A stretch of 5,730 nucleotides of DNA, taken from positions 1 through 5,730 of the forward strand of contig JAHEEY010000320.1 of NCBI GenBank assembly GCA_024640485.1, given 5' to 3'. Below the pieces are notes generated by a model. That model had not been told where the DNA came from. It saw nothing but the letters and a program-made list of their open reading frames with translations, and ran no database searches. Every line of letters begins with the position of its first letter. Within the stretch, counting starts at the first letter, position 1. Origin of the DNA: Chloroflexota bacterium. GTDB taxonomy: Bacteria; Chloroflexota; Anaerolineae; Promineifilales; Promineifilaceae. Positions 5,307 through 5,730 of this stretch are shown in pieces. The position numbers and the translations under genes are program-made.

Positions 5307-5730
5307 ATGTCCATCTCCAAAACGACAGCCGCTGCTGATGCCAACACAGGCAATCAGCTTGCTCTATCACTGCTGGTCTACGCCATCTTCTGCGGGCTCA
5401 GCTACCTGGGCAAATTCTTCTACGTCTTCTTCGGCATCGCCTCTCTGATGGGGCTGCTGCTTCCCCTGGCCTGGGGCAGGCGTTACGGCTATTGGGGGGA
5501 GATGGGCTTCACCCGGCAGAATCTGCGCCCGGCGCTGGTCTGGGGGTTGGCCGGCGGCGGCGTCACCGCCCTCATCGGCCTGTGGGTCATCCCCAGCCGG
5601 GCGGTTCCCGACAACCTGGGGCTGCAGCTGGCCATCGGGGTGCCTATGTGGATCGTGATGGCCAGCCCCTTTCAAGAGTTCTTCTTCCGCGGCTGGCTCC
5701 AGCCCCGGCTCTCACAAACATGGGGCAGGT
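5307..5730 (+). CDS. CPBP-family intramembrane protease, 5' part (runs off the window)
   Basis: The frame is open from ATG at 5307, preceded by GAGGG with a 6-base spacer, to the window edge, giving 141 residues. Hydrophobic segments lie at about 19-33, 37-56, 76-96 and 105-121. The stretch SPFQEFFFRGWLQPRL (120-135) is the first conserved motif of the CPBP/Abi family (PF02517, Rce1-like): normally EExxxR, here Q123-E124-FFF-R128 followed by Gly129. Family members are glutamic intramembrane proteases, including prenyl-protein processing enzymes and bacteriocin self-immunity proteins. The second and third motifs, which carry the conserved His residues, would lie beyond the window. The first Glu, thought to be catalytic in Rce1, is replaced by Gln (codon CAA at 5673), so activity is uncertain. 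Substrate and role cannot be predicted. The family call rests on one motif plus the membrane topology. Confidence 0.85.
   Translation, partial: MSISKTTAAADANTGNQLALSLLVYAIFCGLSYLGKFFYVFFGIASLMGLLLPLAWGRRYGYWGEMGFTRQNLRPALVWGLAGGGVTALIGLWVIPSRAVPDNLGLQLAIGVPMWIVMASPFQEFFFRGWLQPRLSQTWGR

Noticed and set aside
1..5730. tRNA, rRNA, insertion sequence, integrase or defence genes
   Set aside because: I looked on both strands for tRNA-like cloverleaf arms, transposase motifs and terminal inverted repeats around genes, and found none I could support.

Overview
The window is about 5.7 kb of GC-rich bacterial DNA with four protein genes: a lipoprotein with a serine beta-lactamase fold (+), a membrane fatty-acid desaturase (-), an MFS transporter fused to a cyclic-nucleotide-binding domain (+), and the 5' part of a CPBP-family membrane protease (+). 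The best taxonomic clue is the lipoprotein's long Pro/Thr linker of TPVPPT/TPTP type directly after the lipobox. From memory this style is very common in Chloroflexota (Anaerolineae-like) secreted proteins. Together with the GC content and the AGGAGG-type ribosome sites, I infer a Chloroflexota-like organism. No rRNA, tRNA or phylogenetic marker confirms this.

Layout. Bases 1-397 hold no gene I can defend. The lipoprotein (398-1702) and the desaturase (1870-2895, minus) converge on a perfect 18-bp hairpin at 1769-1809 that probably terminates both. The desaturase and the transporter (3276-5066) diverge from a 380-bp intergenic region with unusual structure. On the desaturase strand it has two identical extended -10-like boxes bracketing an intrinsic terminator with eight T's, and upstream segments that can form mutually exclusive hairpins. 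This looks like a transcription attenuator. The transporter ends at a 12-bp perfect hairpin (5091-5130). A good sigma70-type promoter (5171-5199) then precedes the CPBP gene (5307 to the window end).

The genes look like separately transcribed units, not one operon. All four products are membrane-bound or membrane-anchored, but I see no evidence that they form a shared pathway.

Most notable points: (1) the beta-lactamase-fold protein has lost all three catalytic motifs (SxxK to EITQ, YxN to RRH, HxG to DRS) in an intact reading frame, so it is probably a pseudoenzyme; (2) the desaturase leader looks like an attenuator with tandem promoters; (3) a predicted exporter carries a cyclic-nucleotide-binding domain with its Gly-Glu and Arg signature residues preserved; (4) the CPBP protein has Gln in place of the first Glu of its EExxxR motif. 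No dedicated multi-gene system (defence, mobile element, biosynthetic cluster) was recognised.
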